A stretch of 44,603 nt of DNA from Thermoleophilaceae bacterium (lineage in GTDB: Bacteria; Actinomycetota; Thermoleophilia; Solirubrobacterales; Thermoleophilaceae), in NCBI GenBank assembly GCA_030447905.1, contig JAUJNZ010000008.1:1-44603 (forward strand), read 5' to 3'. A program made the translations under genes and the position numbers. The notes beneath the pieces are model-generated. The model did not search any database and was not told the origin of the DNA. It saw only the letters and a program-made list of their open reading frames with translations. Each line of letters begins with the position of its first letter. Position 1 is the stretch's first letter. Of the stretch, positions 7,109 to 15,420 are shown piece by piece.

Positions 7109-7896
7109 ATGGCGGACAGGCACGGTGAGTTGAGCGGCAGGGTGGCGATCGTCACGGGGGGCGCAGCGGGCATCGGCGCCGCTGCGTGCGATGCGCTCGC
7201 CGAGCGGGGTGCGGCGGTGACGGTTGCGGATGTCGCGGAAGAGATCAACGAGGTGGCCGACCGGATCAAGAGCTCCGGCGGCGCGGCACAGGCGGTGACG
7301 ACGGACGTCTCCGACCAAGGGCAGGTCGAGGGAATGGTTCAGCGCACCGTCGACGAGTTCGGCCGGTTGGATTTCCTGCTGAACGTCGCTGCGGTGTCGG
7401 GACCGATCGTGAACGTGTGGCTAGCCGATCCGCAAGCATGGGGACAGGCGGCCAGCGTCGACCTGTTCGGCACGTTCATGCCCACCCGCGCGGCCCTGCC
7501 CCACATGCTGAAGCAGGGCTCCGGGCGTGTGCTCACTCTGACTTCCGGCCTTGGCTACATCCCCACCCCCAGACCAGCGCCTACGGCTCGTCGAAGGCCG
7601 GAGTGATCCACTTCACCCGGGTTCTCGCCACCGAGCTGCTCGGGACGGGCGTGACGGCGAACGCCGTGGATCCCAGGCTCGTGGGGACCCAACTGGCGCG
7701 GCAGTTCGGTGAGATGGGCGGCGGGGGAGCGGGCCCCCAATTCGCCCCGAGGCCTCAGGATCCGTGGGAGCCGGCGAGTCTCTTGGTATGGCTGTGCGGG
7801 CCGGTTGGCTCTTGGATCAACGGGCAAGTGGTGGACGTCTACAACCCGATCGTGCGAGGGCTCCTTCAACTCCCGGTGCCGGTGACCTTCTCCTAG
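7109..7896 (+). pseudogene. Short-chain dehydrogenase/reductase, frameshifted
   Basis: Begins at ATG after GGAGGTG. The Rossmann motif is intact (VAIVTGGAAGIGAAACDALA), as is the NVAA motif (usually NNAG). The catalytic Ser region LTLTSGLGYIPT is followed by a one-base loss in the run CCCCC at 7565-7569. In the other frame the gene continues with TSAYGSSKAGVIHFTRVLA, containing the YxxxK pair, and runs to a natural stop. Adding one C restores a full-length NAD(P)-dependent oxidoreductase of about 262 residues. The homopolymer site makes a sequencing error as likely as a real mutation. Confidence 0.75.
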
Positions 7897-7899
7897 GGT

Positions 7900-8484
7900 C
7901 ATGGTATGAGCCAGCCGAGGAGCCGAGGAGCCGAGGAGCCGAGGAGCGGGCCGCGGTCGCTTCACGTCCAGGCAACGCTCGAAGAGGATGGCGGCGCAGG
8001 TGTGCCGGAAGGTGTGGAAGCCCGCCCACGGAGCGCCGGCCTCCTCCGCAGCAGGCCGGAGCACTCGGCGGCGCAGGTTCTCCGGGTTGAGCGGCGTGCC
8101 CTCGAGAGACGGGAACACTAGGTCCTCGTCCCGGCCCCACTCGGCGCCTCGTCGACGTTCGCGCAGCTCCGATACGAGCGCGGGGTCGAGCGGCACGTCG
8201 CGGCGCCCATAGCGCGACTTTGGCGGCTCGATCCGACCACGCACGAGCGCGCGGCGCACCCTCACTGCCGGCTCTGAGCCGTCGAGGCGAAGGTGTCGCC
8301 ACTCGAGCGCGAGGAGCTCTGAGACGCGAAGCCCGGTCGCGGCGAGGACGCGGAACATCGTTCGGTGCCTCTCGTGGACGATGGCCAGGAACGCGGCGAG
8401 CTGCTCGCGCGTAAGCGCGCGCACTTCCTCATGGTCCTCGTCGCGGACCCGCTCGCGGTGAGGGAGGCTCGCGCTCGTCGTCAC
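7900..8484 (-). pseudogene. Tyrosine recombinase (phage-type integrase), broken
   Basis: The catalytic domain reads RTMFRVLAATGLRVSELLAL (first catalytic Arg), then VPLDPALVSELRERR. HTFRHTCAAILFERCLDVK follows with the HxxR motif. Where the LLGHxxxxxT box should follow, the DNA is four copies of an 8-bp repeat, the frame is lost and the catalytic Tyr is absent. The N-terminal arm and core-binding domains are also missing. Tyrosine integrases insert mobile DNA; this copy cannot be active. It resembles the second integrase at 13.5-14.5 kb in the RRDVPL and GAPWAG segments. Confidence 0.8.
7913..7947 (+). repeat. 8-bp tandem repeat AGCCGAGG x4 inside the integrase relic
   Basis: Four perfect head-to-tail copies of AGCCGAGG (7913-7944) and three more bases. 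In the minus-strand coding sense this is CCTCGGCT repeated, equal to the LLG(S) codons of the integrase. Replication slippage at this box would explain the frame loss. Confidence 0.85.
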
Positions 8485-8615
8485 GACCGGTGCACGCCGG
8501 GTGCGGACAGCGCCGCGCCGGCATCGCCCGAGCCGGTCAGGAGCGACGGATCCGCGGGAACGCCTCCCCGGGGAGCACCTCGACGAGCGAGCGTCGCTCG
8601 CGTCTCACGCGGCGG

Positions 8616-9773
8616 TCAGCGAGTATTGCCGGTGTGCCCGATCGAGTAGCGGCCCGGCTGCGGCCACACCGCCATCCCGTGCGGTCCGTTTCCGACCGGT
8701 ATCCGCGCGCGCAGCTTGCCGGTGTGCGTGTCGATCCCGTAGACCTCGCTGTTGTAGCGCCCGCTGAGCCATAGCCGCTTGCCGTCGGGCGATACCCCGC
8801 CCATGTCCGGGCTGCCGCCAGCCGGGAGCCGCCACTTCCTCTTGATCCGCCCGGTGGCGAAGTCGATCACCGTGATCGAGCCCTCGTCGCGGTTGGAGAC
8901 GAACAGCAGGTGGGCGTCGCGGCTCGGGTAGAGGCCGTGAGCGCCATTGCCCGTCCGCAGCAAGCGCTTGATCCGGAAATCGTCGGCTGACACGATCCAC
9001 ACGCCGTCGGCCTGCATGTCGGCGACGTAGAAGAGCTTGCCATCGGGCGAGAGCTTGACGTCCTGCGGCATGCCCATCCGCGGGAGGGAGCGACGGCCGA
9101 CCACCTTGCGCCGGCGAGTGTCGACCTCGATCAGGGCACTGTCGAACTCGCAGCTTGCGACGAAGGTGCGGCCGTCGGCCGAGAAGTCGAGGTGGTTCAG
9201 CCCCTTGCAGGGAACCTCGACCGACTTCTGAAGCTTCATGGTCTTCGCATCGCGAAAGTCGAGCCGTGCGAGGCGCTCGGCCATGACGATCGCCGTCTTG
9301 CCGTCGAGGGTGAAGTAGAGGTTGTAGGGATCCTCGACGGGGATCGGTTCGCCCGTCGGGCGCGCCGTCCTCGGGTCGACCCGCCTGAGCGAGTTGCCCT
9401 GGTTTGAGTTGACATACAGCGTCCGCATGTCCGGAGCGGGCGTGACGTGCTGGGGAAGGCCGCCGACCGAGAAGCTGCTGACGATCTCCTTCCTCTCCGG
9501 ATCGATGACGTCGACCGTGTCGCTCTCGCTGTTGGGCACGTAGAGGCGATAGGGCACGCCGCGGGCGGCGGCCGCCAGCATGCCGGCATGCGTCGCGGCG
9601 TAGACGTTCGCGTCCTTTCTGGCGGAGGCTTGAGGCGCATTGTCCGTCCGGTTTGGGTCCGCACTCTGAGGCAGCACACCCGAGTCGCCCCCGCAGCCGG
9701 CGAGGGCAGCGGGGAGGAGAGCGAGGCAGACGATGGTGAGGAGCTTGAGGAGGGCCTGCATGGCCGGGTACAT
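8616..9773 (-). CDS. Lipoprotein with YVTN-type beta-propeller
   Basis: 385 residues. A signal peptide ends in the lipobox LPAALAGC, so the protein is lipid-anchored on the outer face of the membrane. After a linker, about seven repeats of the YVTN/cytochrome D1-like propeller follow. They show motifs such as LYVPNSESDTVDVIDP, TLYVNSNQGNSLRRVDP, LSPDGKLFYVADM and LFVSNRDEGSITVIDFATG. These proteins act as extracellular binding or lactonase-like proteins; the role here is unknown. The frame is intact in a region of relics. An ATG at residue 5 is an alternative start. Confidence 0.8.
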   Translation of the reverse strand: MYPAMQALLKLLTIVCLALLPAALAGCGGDSGVLPQSADPNRTDNAPQASARKDANVYAATHAGMLAAAARGVPYRLYVPNSESDTVDVIDPERKEIVSSFSVGGLPQHVTPAPDMRTLYVNSNQGNSLRRVDPRTARPTGEPIPVEDPYNLYFTLDGKTAIVMAERLARLDFRDAKTMKLQKSVEVPCKGLNHLDFSADGRTFVASCEFDSALIEVDTRRRKVVGRRSLPRMGMPQDVKLSPDGKLFYVADMQADGVWIVSADDFRIKRLLRTGNGAHGLYPSRDAHLLFVSNRDEGSITVIDFATGRIKRKWRLPAGGSPDMGGVSPDGKRLWLSGRYNSEVYGIDTHTGKLRARIPVGNGPHGMAVWPQPGRYSIGHTGNTR

Positions 9774-9861
9774 CTAGCAGCCGGGGCGGCCGAACCATCG
9801 GCGTTGCTGGCTCTGTTGGCGCAGCGACCGCGACAGCGCGCAGACGACGCGCGAGCCGTCC

Positions 9862-10010
9862 GTCGACCTCCTGCTCGACGCGCGGACGCTCCGCGCCGCG
9901 ATTGCACTCACCCATCCCGATCGACAGCCGGCCGAGCGTGCGACGAGGCAACGCGCGTGACACAGGCGCTCACCGCCGCCCTGGCGCGCGAGCTCGAGGC
10001 CGCGGCATGA
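9862..10010 (+). pseudogene. J-domain-like small protein (HPD motif), frameshifted
   Basis: One frame reads VDLLLDARTLRAAIALTHPD then RQPAERATRQ. The helix plus HPDR motif is the centre of J-type co-chaperone domains and of small J-like proteins in phage and islands. The continuation (ATRVTQALTAALARELEAAA) lies in the next frame, so one base is probably missing near 9945. No start codon is clear. It is followed directly by the zinc-finger relic, as in a small island operon. Confidence 0.4.
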
Positions 10011-10016
10011 GATAAC

Positions 10017-10390
10017 GCCGCCTTACCTGGTCCGACGACGGCCGCACGCTCGCCAAGTGCCCGCGTTGCGAACAGGCCGTCCGCGTCGACCTTCACGGCG
10101 ACCGGCTGGGGGTTCGCTGCTTCGGTGGATGCGGGGAAGCCACAGTCCTCGAGGCGCTCGATGTCGAGCGCGTCAGGGAGGAGATACGGACGCGGAGTGC
10201 GAGCGTGAACGGCGCGAGCCGCCCAGCCGCGGCAGTCGAGGATGGCCTCCCGCTGTACCGGACCGACCTCCATGCAGGAGAAGGTCAGCATCACCGTCCC
10301 CGTGGAGCACACGGCCGCCGTTCGGGACTGTCCCCGTCGAGGATCTCAGCGTCCTCGCCGATTCCGTGCAAGGGAGGCTCGCGGCGATGA
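10017..10390 (+). pseudogene. Primase-type zinc-finger remnant
   Basis: The frame reads GRTLAKCPRCEQAVRVDLHG, then DRLGVRCFGGCGEATVLEAL. This Cys spacing (CxxC, about 15 residues, CxxxC), with the FGGC turn and a following helix, is like the CHC2-type zinc finger at the start of DnaG-like or plasmid/phage primases. The frame then decays and no TOPRIM or helicase domain follows in order. There is no good start codon. It is taken as the relic of a replication gene of the island. Confidence 0.4.
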
Positions 10391-11148
10391 ATCGCCTCTC
10401 CGACGCCCTCGCAACCTCGCACCGCGACGACGCGCCGTTCAGCTCAAGGCCTCGTCGCCTGGCGACCGTCTACATCTGCGCGAATGGGCCAAGGCGGCGA
10501 AGAGAGACGCCGAGAACACCCTCAGACCTCGACAACTATCCGGAGCGCGACTGGTGGGAGCGGCGCTCGCGCAGCCTGCTCGCGGTTTCGGGGCAGATCC
10601 TCGAGGCGGTGGCGCCCGGGCCCGGGGAGAAGGTGTCCCCGCCCGGGGACGACAAGACCATCATCAGGCTCACCCGCGAGCAGCGGGACGCCCTCCTGGA
10701 GCAGCTCGATTCCGAGGTCACCCATGCACTTGACGGATTCGAGTCCAACCTCAACACCATCGCCGCCGAACGCCAGATCGTCCAGGATGCCCTCGAACTC
10801 GAGGCGGACCTCGCAGGGGACGAGCAGGAGTACCCGCTTAGGACACGGCTCGCCTCAGGACTGGAGGTCGATTCGGGCTGGGATAGCGCCCCGCGAAGCG
10901 TGCGTCTCAAGCGGCTCACACGGAGGATGTCCGCCAGCGCCGAGGCTCATCTGCAGAAGTTCCCCGAGGGGCGCCCCCTGCCCCCGTGGGCGACCGGCCC
11001 CCTTCATCCCGAAGAGTCGGAGGAAGAACGAGCGGCCATGCTCGACGAGTACCGGCGGGACGTGCGGATCGAGCACGAGCACAAGCTCAAGGTCCGCGAG
11101 ACGTGCATCGCCGTCCTCGCGGCGCTCGGCCGAGAGGACGGCCGCTGA
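10387..11148 (+). CDS. Hypothetical island protein, mostly helical; start uncertain
   Basis: The convincing part begins near 10660 (DDKTIIRLTREQRDALLEQL) and runs to the stop as charged helices (SNLNTIAAERQIVQDALELE, RRDVRIEHEHKLKVRETCIA). The first 90 residues from the ATG at 10387 are Arg/Ser-rich and may belong to a decayed upstream gene. The end overlaps the next ATG by one base (TGATG), which argues that this frame is real and translated together with it. The family is unknown; phage or integrative-element origin is likely from context. Confidence 0.45.
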   Translation: MNRLSDALATSHRDDAPFSSRPRRLATVYICANGPRRRRETPRTPSDLDNYPERDWWERRSRSLLAVSGQILEAVAPGPGEKVSPPGDDKTIIRLTREQRDALLEQLDSEVTHALDGFESNLNTIAAERQIVQDALELEADLAGDEQEYPLRTRLASGLEVDSGWDSAPRSVRLKRLTRRMSASAEAHLQKFPEGRPLPPWATGPLHPEESEEERAAMLDEYRRDVRIEHEHKLKVRETCIAVLAALGREDGR

Positions 11149-11750
11149 TGATCGTCGACCTCGCCCCACTCGCCCGCATGTTCAGCACCCTCTCCGACCA
11201 GCTCGTCTCGATCCGTGAAGAGGGCGACATAGACGCCCGTCAAGCGAGCGCCTGCCGGTCTTTCTCGATGGTCGTCGGAGACCGCCGCTTCCCTTACCGT
11301 GCAACCGCACTCCAGGAACTGACTGAGACCGATGACGAGGAGGCTTGGTATCGCTCCTGGAGGGACCACGTCGGCGCGTTACCCAAGGTCTGGGGCGGGA
11401 TCCTCACTCCGTGGTGGGCCAGAGCCTTAGCCGCAAGGAGCCGGCTCGTGTGGCTCGACGAACTCGACGCGATGAGCGATCAGTCGCTCCGCGAGTTCCG
11501 CGGCCTCGGGCCGAAGTCCCTCGCGAATATCAGGGCGGTCCTCGACGCCTACTACTGGCGGGCTGATCGGGTGGCCAGCCGCGAGATGTGGGCTCACATC
11601 CTCGACAGGATGCGCAAGGTGGCGGAGTACGAGCACCTCTGCGAGGATCGGCGTGAGCGAGTTCTCCACGGGAGCGCGTTCGCTGAGCGCGTCCTCGCCG
11701 AGGACGGCGCGCCGCTGGCCGATCCGAAGGCGCCGAGGATGGTCCCCTGA
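11148..11750 (+). CDS. Hypothetical protein with an alpha-CTD-like helix-hairpin-helix
   Basis: 200 residues from the ATG that overlaps the preceding stop (ATGA). The centre holds LDAMSDQSLREFRGLGPKSL followed by ANIRAVLDAYYW. This matches the helix-hairpin-helix of the RNA polymerase alpha C-terminal domain (LxxxLxxxRxLGxKSLxxI), a DNA-binding fold also found in phage and island proteins. The N-terminal part has FPYRATALQELTE and W-rich helices of unknown fold. A DNA-binding role for the element is inferred. The next small gene follows closely. Confidence 0.6.
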   Translation: MIVDLAPLARMFSTLSDQLVSIREEGDIDARQASACRSFSMVVGDRRFPYRATALQELTETDDEEAWYRSWRDHVGALPKVWGGILTPWWARALAARSRLVWLDELDAMSDQSLREFRGLGPKSLANIRAVLDAYYWRADRVASREMWAHILDRMRKVAEYEHLCEDRRERVLHGSAFAERVLAEDGAPLADPKAPRMVP

Positions 11751-11802
11751 TGGCGGCCGCCCGCGAGCCGCTCACGTGGGAGCGAGACGCTCTCAGGCCG
11801 GC

Positions 11803-12063
11803 ATGGACCCCGCCGAGGTCGAGAGGCGGCGTGTGGCCGAAGAGCGCCTCCACGAGGCCGCTGAGGACGCGCAGGAGGCAATCGAGCGGGAGAGGGCCTT
11901 CGTGTCCCTCCTGCTCGAGAGCTCGCCCTCGAGCGAGGCTGAGTCGAAGGCCAAGCGCGGCGAGCACCCGCTCGACGCGAGGCTCGCCGCCTTCCGACTC
12001 GAGGTCAGCCGGGCGCTAAGGACAGCCGGGACAACGGCGACCCGAGCCACGGAGGTGCGCTGA
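11803..12063 (+). CDS. Small coiled-coil protein
   Basis: 86 residues, nearly all helical and charged: MDPAEVERRRVAEERLHEAA, then EDAQEAIERERAFVSLLLES and DARLAAFRLEVSRALRTAG. The heptad-like spacing suggests a coiled coil. The ATG at 11803 was chosen because the upstream frame is low in plausible residues. The stop overlaps a further ATG (TGATG at 12061-12065), in line with the coupled mini-genes around it. No family is recognised. Confidence 0.4.
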   Translation: MDPAEVERRRVAEERLHEAAEDAQEAIERERAFVSLLLESSPSSEAESKAKRGEHPLDARLAAFRLEVSRALRTAGTTATRATEVR

Positions 12064-12090
12064 TGGAGCAAATCAGCCGAGCGGCTGCTG

Positions 12091-12252
12091 GTGCCTGTGC
12101 TCGGTGATCACCCCGGGATGGGCGGCGTCTGCACCGGGCAGGTGGACACGCGTTTGACCTTCGATAGCCCGTCTGTGGGCAAGGTCGATGTCCCGATGTG
12201 CTCGGCCTGCGTGGCCGTAACGTTGGCGGCCACCGAACGAGGGGCGGCCTGA
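12091..12252 (+). CDS. Small Cys-containing protein, possible zinc binder
   Basis: 53 residues from a GTG start. The core reads GVCTGQVDTRLTFDSPSVGK and VDVPMCSACVAVTLA, with Cys before a strand and a CSAC pair at the end, like a small zinc finger. An upstream ATG at 12063 overlaps the previous stop but is in another frame, so one base may have been lost. The stop overlaps the next ATG (ATGA at 12252). Confidence 0.4.
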   Translation: MPVLGDHPGMGGVCTGQVDTRLTFDSPSVGKVDVPMCSACVAVTLAATERGAA

Positions 12253-12708
12253 TGGGCAAGCGCTCGAGGAGGAAGGGCGGTCACCCGGCGGACTCGCCCC
12301 GCGCGCGTGCCGATCGGGAGCGACGGGAGCCGCATGCTGAGTGGGACCAGCTCGCCCGTGCCCACGGTCTCGAGCCTGAGGAGATCGAAGAGCGTCGGGA
12401 GCAGCTCGTGCGTCTCTTGGAGGCGGAGGCGGAGATGTACGCCGAGGTCAAGCAGGAGGTCCGAGCACAGAGCACCATGCTCGCGGGCGTGGACGCTGGA
12501 ACGGCGGAGAAGGCCGGCCTGGATACCGGCGAGGCCTTCAGGCGCGAGCGAGAAGCTAAGCCGCGAGCTCATGCGGTCACTCGAGCTCTTGGAGGAAAGC
12601 GGAGCCCTGGAGGAATCATCGGGCGACAACGAAACGGCCGAGCGGCGCGCGAACGCCCTCGGCCACGACATCGGAGAAGGGGGTAACTCCGATGCAGGGC
12701 AAGAGTAG
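12252..12708 (+). pseudogene. Helical hypothetical protein, one frameshift
   Basis: It begins MGKRSRRKGGHPADSPRARA, a basic tail, then long charged helices (LARAHGLEPEEIEERREQLV, RLLEAEAEMYAEVKQEVRAQ). Near 12550 the frame changes: the sensible continuation is LSRELMRSLELLEESGALEE followed by GDNETAERRANALGHDIGEG, which ends at the stop at 12708. One indel therefore separates the halves. A coiled-coil island protein of unknown role. Confidence 0.4.
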
Positions 12709-12918
12709 AGCCCTCGCCGCTCGCCACGACGCCGGCGAGCTCGAGACGCTGGCCGACGAGATCAACGCCGAGCGCCGCAGGCGGAAGCACTCGAGAGCCT
12801 CGAGATCTGCTCGGCCGCGTCCTCGGCTTCGACCGCGAGGGAGGCGCTCGGCCGGCGAAGCCCTACTTGGCGACGCGCCCGGCAGCCGATCGAGCGCGCC
12901 GCGCATCGCGCTCCCTGA
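12692..12918 (+). pseudogene. Short helical remnant (DUF3102-like start)
   Basis: The ATG overlaps the end of the upstream gene and gives QGKSRALAARHDAGELETLA and DEINAERRR. The pattern LETLADEINAxxR resembles the start of phage DUF3102 proteins. The rest (AEALESLEICSAASSASTAR) is in a shifted frame and stops early. It overlaps the tail of a possible minus-strand ORF. This is a low-confidence relic. Confidence 0.25.
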
Positions 12919-13084
12919 GATGTGCGTCGAGGTGCCTTTCCGTTGCTTCAGCCCGCTGCTCAGGGGTCTGCTCGCGCGGATCGGACTCGCGGCGGCGCTG
13001 CTCTGCGGTCGGGGCGACGAGGGCGCGGACGACCATCCTCAAAGGGAGGGTGACCATGTCCCTCGCTGCCCCGAGCATGCCCAT
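12863..13084 (-). CDS. Possible small protein of unknown function
   Basis: 73 residues starting MGMLGAARDMVTLPLRMVVR, a possible membrane-facing amphipathic helix. A charged helical tail follows (SDPREQTPEQRAEATERHLD). The codon use looks plausible, but there is no clear ribosome binding site and the plus strand also has a weak candidate here. It lies behind another minus-strand ORF, so the two may form a small leftward pair. Confidence 0.3.
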   Translation of the reverse strand: MGMLGAARDMVTLPLRMVVRALVAPTAEQRRRESDPREQTPEQRAEATERHLDAHLRERDARRARSAAGRVAK

Positions 13085-13130
13085 CGGAAGGAGCGTAGAC
13101 CTTCGCCCTCTCTCGGCCAAGCAGCCTCGC

Positions 13131-13340
13131 TCAGGTGCGCCGTTCCGGGAAGGGAGCCCTCCCCGATCTCAGGACACCGAGCCACGGCCTATCCGACATG
13201 TCGCGCGATCGGGCGCGCCGCTCGAAGGCTTCCGCCACTCGGTCGAGCTTGCGCCTGCGGTCTGCGCGCTGATGATCGGATCGCTGGCGCTCGGTCTTGC
13301 GGCGGACGCCTCCCAGCGGGAAGTCGATCCTCTTCGGCAT
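13131..13340 (-). CDS. Possible small basic protein
   Basis: 69 residues, MPKRIDFPLGGVRRKTERQR and then Arg-rich helices. The ATG is preceded by GGAAGGTGAAGGAC, a good ribosome binding site, which is the main support. The high Arg content is also what noncoding GC-rich DNA gives, so it remains uncertain. No family is recognised. Confidence 0.3.
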   Translation of the reverse strand: MPKRIDFPLGGVRRKTERQRSDHQRADRRRKLDRVAEAFERRARSRDMSDRPWLGVLRSGRAPFPERRT

Positions 13341-13470
13341 GTCCTTCACCTTCCTGCCCCTCTGGAATGGTCGCGCGGGAGGAAGAGAGGGAGATCCAAG
13401 CGGGCGGTTCGGAGCACAGGACTCTACTCCTCCCCACTGCCCGACTTCTCGACCGCGCGGGCAAAGACTG

Positions 13471-14457
13471 ATGGCCGCCCCCATGGAGAAGCTCAATAAG
13501 CACCCCGGCATCTACAAGCGTGGGGGGCGCTACGTGTTCTCCTACCGCGTGAACGGAAGGCAGCGGTGGGAGTCGCGCGAACACTCGACGAGGGTCGCAA
13601 GCTCAAGGCGACCAAGACGGCGGACCTGGCGCGCGGTGAGTTCGCCGAACTCTCGACCCTGGCCCTGCACGAGTACCCGCGCGAGTGGATTGAGCGCTAC
13701 CAGGGAGGCTTCCGCGAGGAGACGCGGGGCGAGTACCGCGCCCTACTGGAGAAGTACGCGCTCACCTACTTCTCCGAGGGGACGGGCTTGTCGGAGCTCA
13801 CGCCGCGCGCCATCGCCGACTTCATAGGGTGGCTCGTGCGTCAACCGAACCGCTCCGGCGGCTCCCTGGCCGATTCGTCTGTCAGGACGCGCTCAAGCCT
13901 CTCTCCGCGTGTCTGGCGACCGCTCGACGCGAGGGCCTGATCCGCCACAACCCAGCCGCGGACGCGACCCTGCCGCATCGCCCCCGGCATCGAGGAGCAG
14001 GATGAGGACCGCCGGCCGCTCTCATGCGAACAGCTCGAGGCGTTCCTCGCGGACGTGCCGCTCGCCCCCGACCTGGTGGACCAGCTTCGCGCGGGGAGGA
14101 TTGCCGCCGACGCGCCGGTATTCTCATCGACCACGGGCGGGCGCCTCGACCGAGACAACGTGCTCGCTCGCGTCATCAAGCCCGCCGCCCAGGAGGCGGG
14201 GGCGCCGTGGGCCGGCTGGCACACCCTCCGCCATACCTGCGCCTCGGTCCTCTTCGCCGCGGGACGGAACGCCGTCCAGGTGCAGCGGTGGCTCGGACAC
14301 CACTCGCCGAGCTTCACGCTCGACACCTACGTTCACCTGCTCGAGGAGGACCCTCGGTGCTCCGCTCGGGCCTCTCGGTGTGAACGGAGTGCCAACATCG
14401 GCCGCGTTCCGGGCGTCTGAGCTTGAGGCAGCCGAGGCCCTCGAAACCGTCAGCTAG
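13471..14457 (+). pseudogene. Tyrosine recombinase next to the tRNA-Gly att site, multiply broken
   Basis: The arm-type domain starts MEKLNKHPGIYKRGGRYVFS. The frame then changes near 13570 (TLDEGRKLKATKTADLARGE), again near 13880 (DALKPLSACLATARREGLIR) and near 13980 (DEDRRPLSCEQLEAFLADVP). A last change near 14345 leads to the C-terminus. An in-frame deletion joins EAFLAD directly to VPLAPDLVDQL, removing about 80 residues with the first catalytic Arg. The rest of the active site survives: WHTLRHTCASVLFAAGRN, QRWLGHHSPSFTLDTYVHLL with HxxR, the LGHH box and Tyr. The enzyme is dead, but the gene marks an integrated element. Confidence 0.85.
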
Positions 14458-14503
14458 CAGGGAAACCTCATACCGCCCGAGTTGGCCCGAAACGCTTGAG
14501 GGT

Positions 14504-14546
14504 CTTCCCAAGCCGAAGGTCGCGGGTTCGAGACCCGTCGTCCGCT
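14504..14546 (+). other. tRNA-Gly(CCC) 3' fragment: attachment site of an integrated element
   Basis: CTTCCCAAGCCGA is an anticodon loop (CCC) and 3' stem. It is followed by a 5-nt variable loop, a 5-bp T stem (14522-14526 with 14534-14538) around TTCGAGA, acceptor strand CGTCCGC and discriminator T, as in bacterial tRNA-Gly. The 5' half of the tRNA is absent; the upstream bases cannot form the D arm or acceptor stem. A 3' tRNA piece starting in the anticodon arm, 46 bp after an integrase gene, is the classic att site left by tyrosine-recombinase integration. The matching intact tRNA-Gly is not in the window. Confidence 0.85.
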
Positions 14547-14923
14547 TGCAGACGCCCTGCTCAGCGGCCTAATTTCTTCGAGCCGGGTCTGAGCGAGTTG
14601 GGGAGGGGCACCGGGGCTGCGGACACCGTCAGAGCCGGCGCCGAGGGGCGAAAGTGGCGGGCGCAACTGCCGTGGTCCTTGTGGTCGCCGGAGCCATCGT
14701 TGAAGCAAGGCGAGCGCAATCTTCTTGCTCGCTCTCGGCCCCTTTTGGTGATGGCGTAGCCGCTTGACACCGACCGTAGCCGTAGCTGGCCCCACCACCA
14801 CCGCCGCCGCGGTCAAAACCGCCACTTAGCAAATCGCTCACTCCGAAGTCGCCATGTCGCCGGACAACAGCCCCTCCAACAGCTCGGCCACCAGGTCCCT
14901 GGTCATACGCATATCGACGCTCC
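14547..14923. other. No gene seen past the att site
   Basis: Probably the first chromosomal DNA to the right of the integrated element. Open frames are short and Ser/Arg/Pro-rich, and I see no domain. Confidence 0.35.
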
Positions 14924-15420
14924 CTAGCACGGAGACGCCCCACGTAATCGACGGCTGGTCCCCGTGAGCCGCGGGATGAGACTCGCTCTCTGATGAGACC
15001 GCACGAGCGTCCGCAGCTGACGCGCAGCGAGGGGCCGCTCGGAATAGGACAGCCCGTGAGCCAGCACCCCCGACCCTGCGAGCAGCAGTAACTCCACGCG
15101 GTCACGCGGGTCGGTGAGGTTGTCCTCCCGAACGCAGCGAATAAGCTCGAGAAAGCGCTCTAGCCGATTGATCGCCAAGTCGCAGGCGTCCGAATAGACG
15201 CCTCGGCTCCATAACACCGGCGCGCTCCAGCTCGCGGACTGCTTCCCGGCGAGCCCGTCCGGCGTCCCAGAGGGCCGCGCGTGCACCACCGCGGTCCGCC
15301 CGGTTGGCGAGTGCGAGCGCCTTGCGAAATCGGCGACGATGGCGTGGGAACAGCCCGCCTTCGGCGGGGTCGCTGGGCCAGCAAGAGCAGCTCAGCCGAG
15401 AGCGAAAGATCCTTCGCGCT
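14924..15420 (-). pseudogene. GPP34-family (Golgi phosphoprotein 3-like) protein, frameshifted
   Basis: Read leftwards in changing frames: DLSLSAELLLLA, then DPAEGGLFPRHRRRFRKALA, and REAVRELERAGVMEP. GRLRLGDQSA and INRLERFLELIRCVREDNLT follow, and finally DPRDRVELLLLAGSGVLAHG. Order and motifs match bacterial GPP34 proteins (LxAEELLLLxxDP at the start, LxDPRDxxLLxLLxxxG near the end), whose eukaryotic relatives bind PI4P. At least two frameshifts are needed, one near 15360 and one near 15200. No good start codon remains. Its own role is unknown. Confidence 0.5.

Noticed and set aside
7913-7947. Short direct repeats as a CRISPR array
   Set aside because: The copies are 8 bp, directly adjacent without spacers, and lie in an integrase gene; no array of 20-40 bp repeats was seen anywhere in the window.
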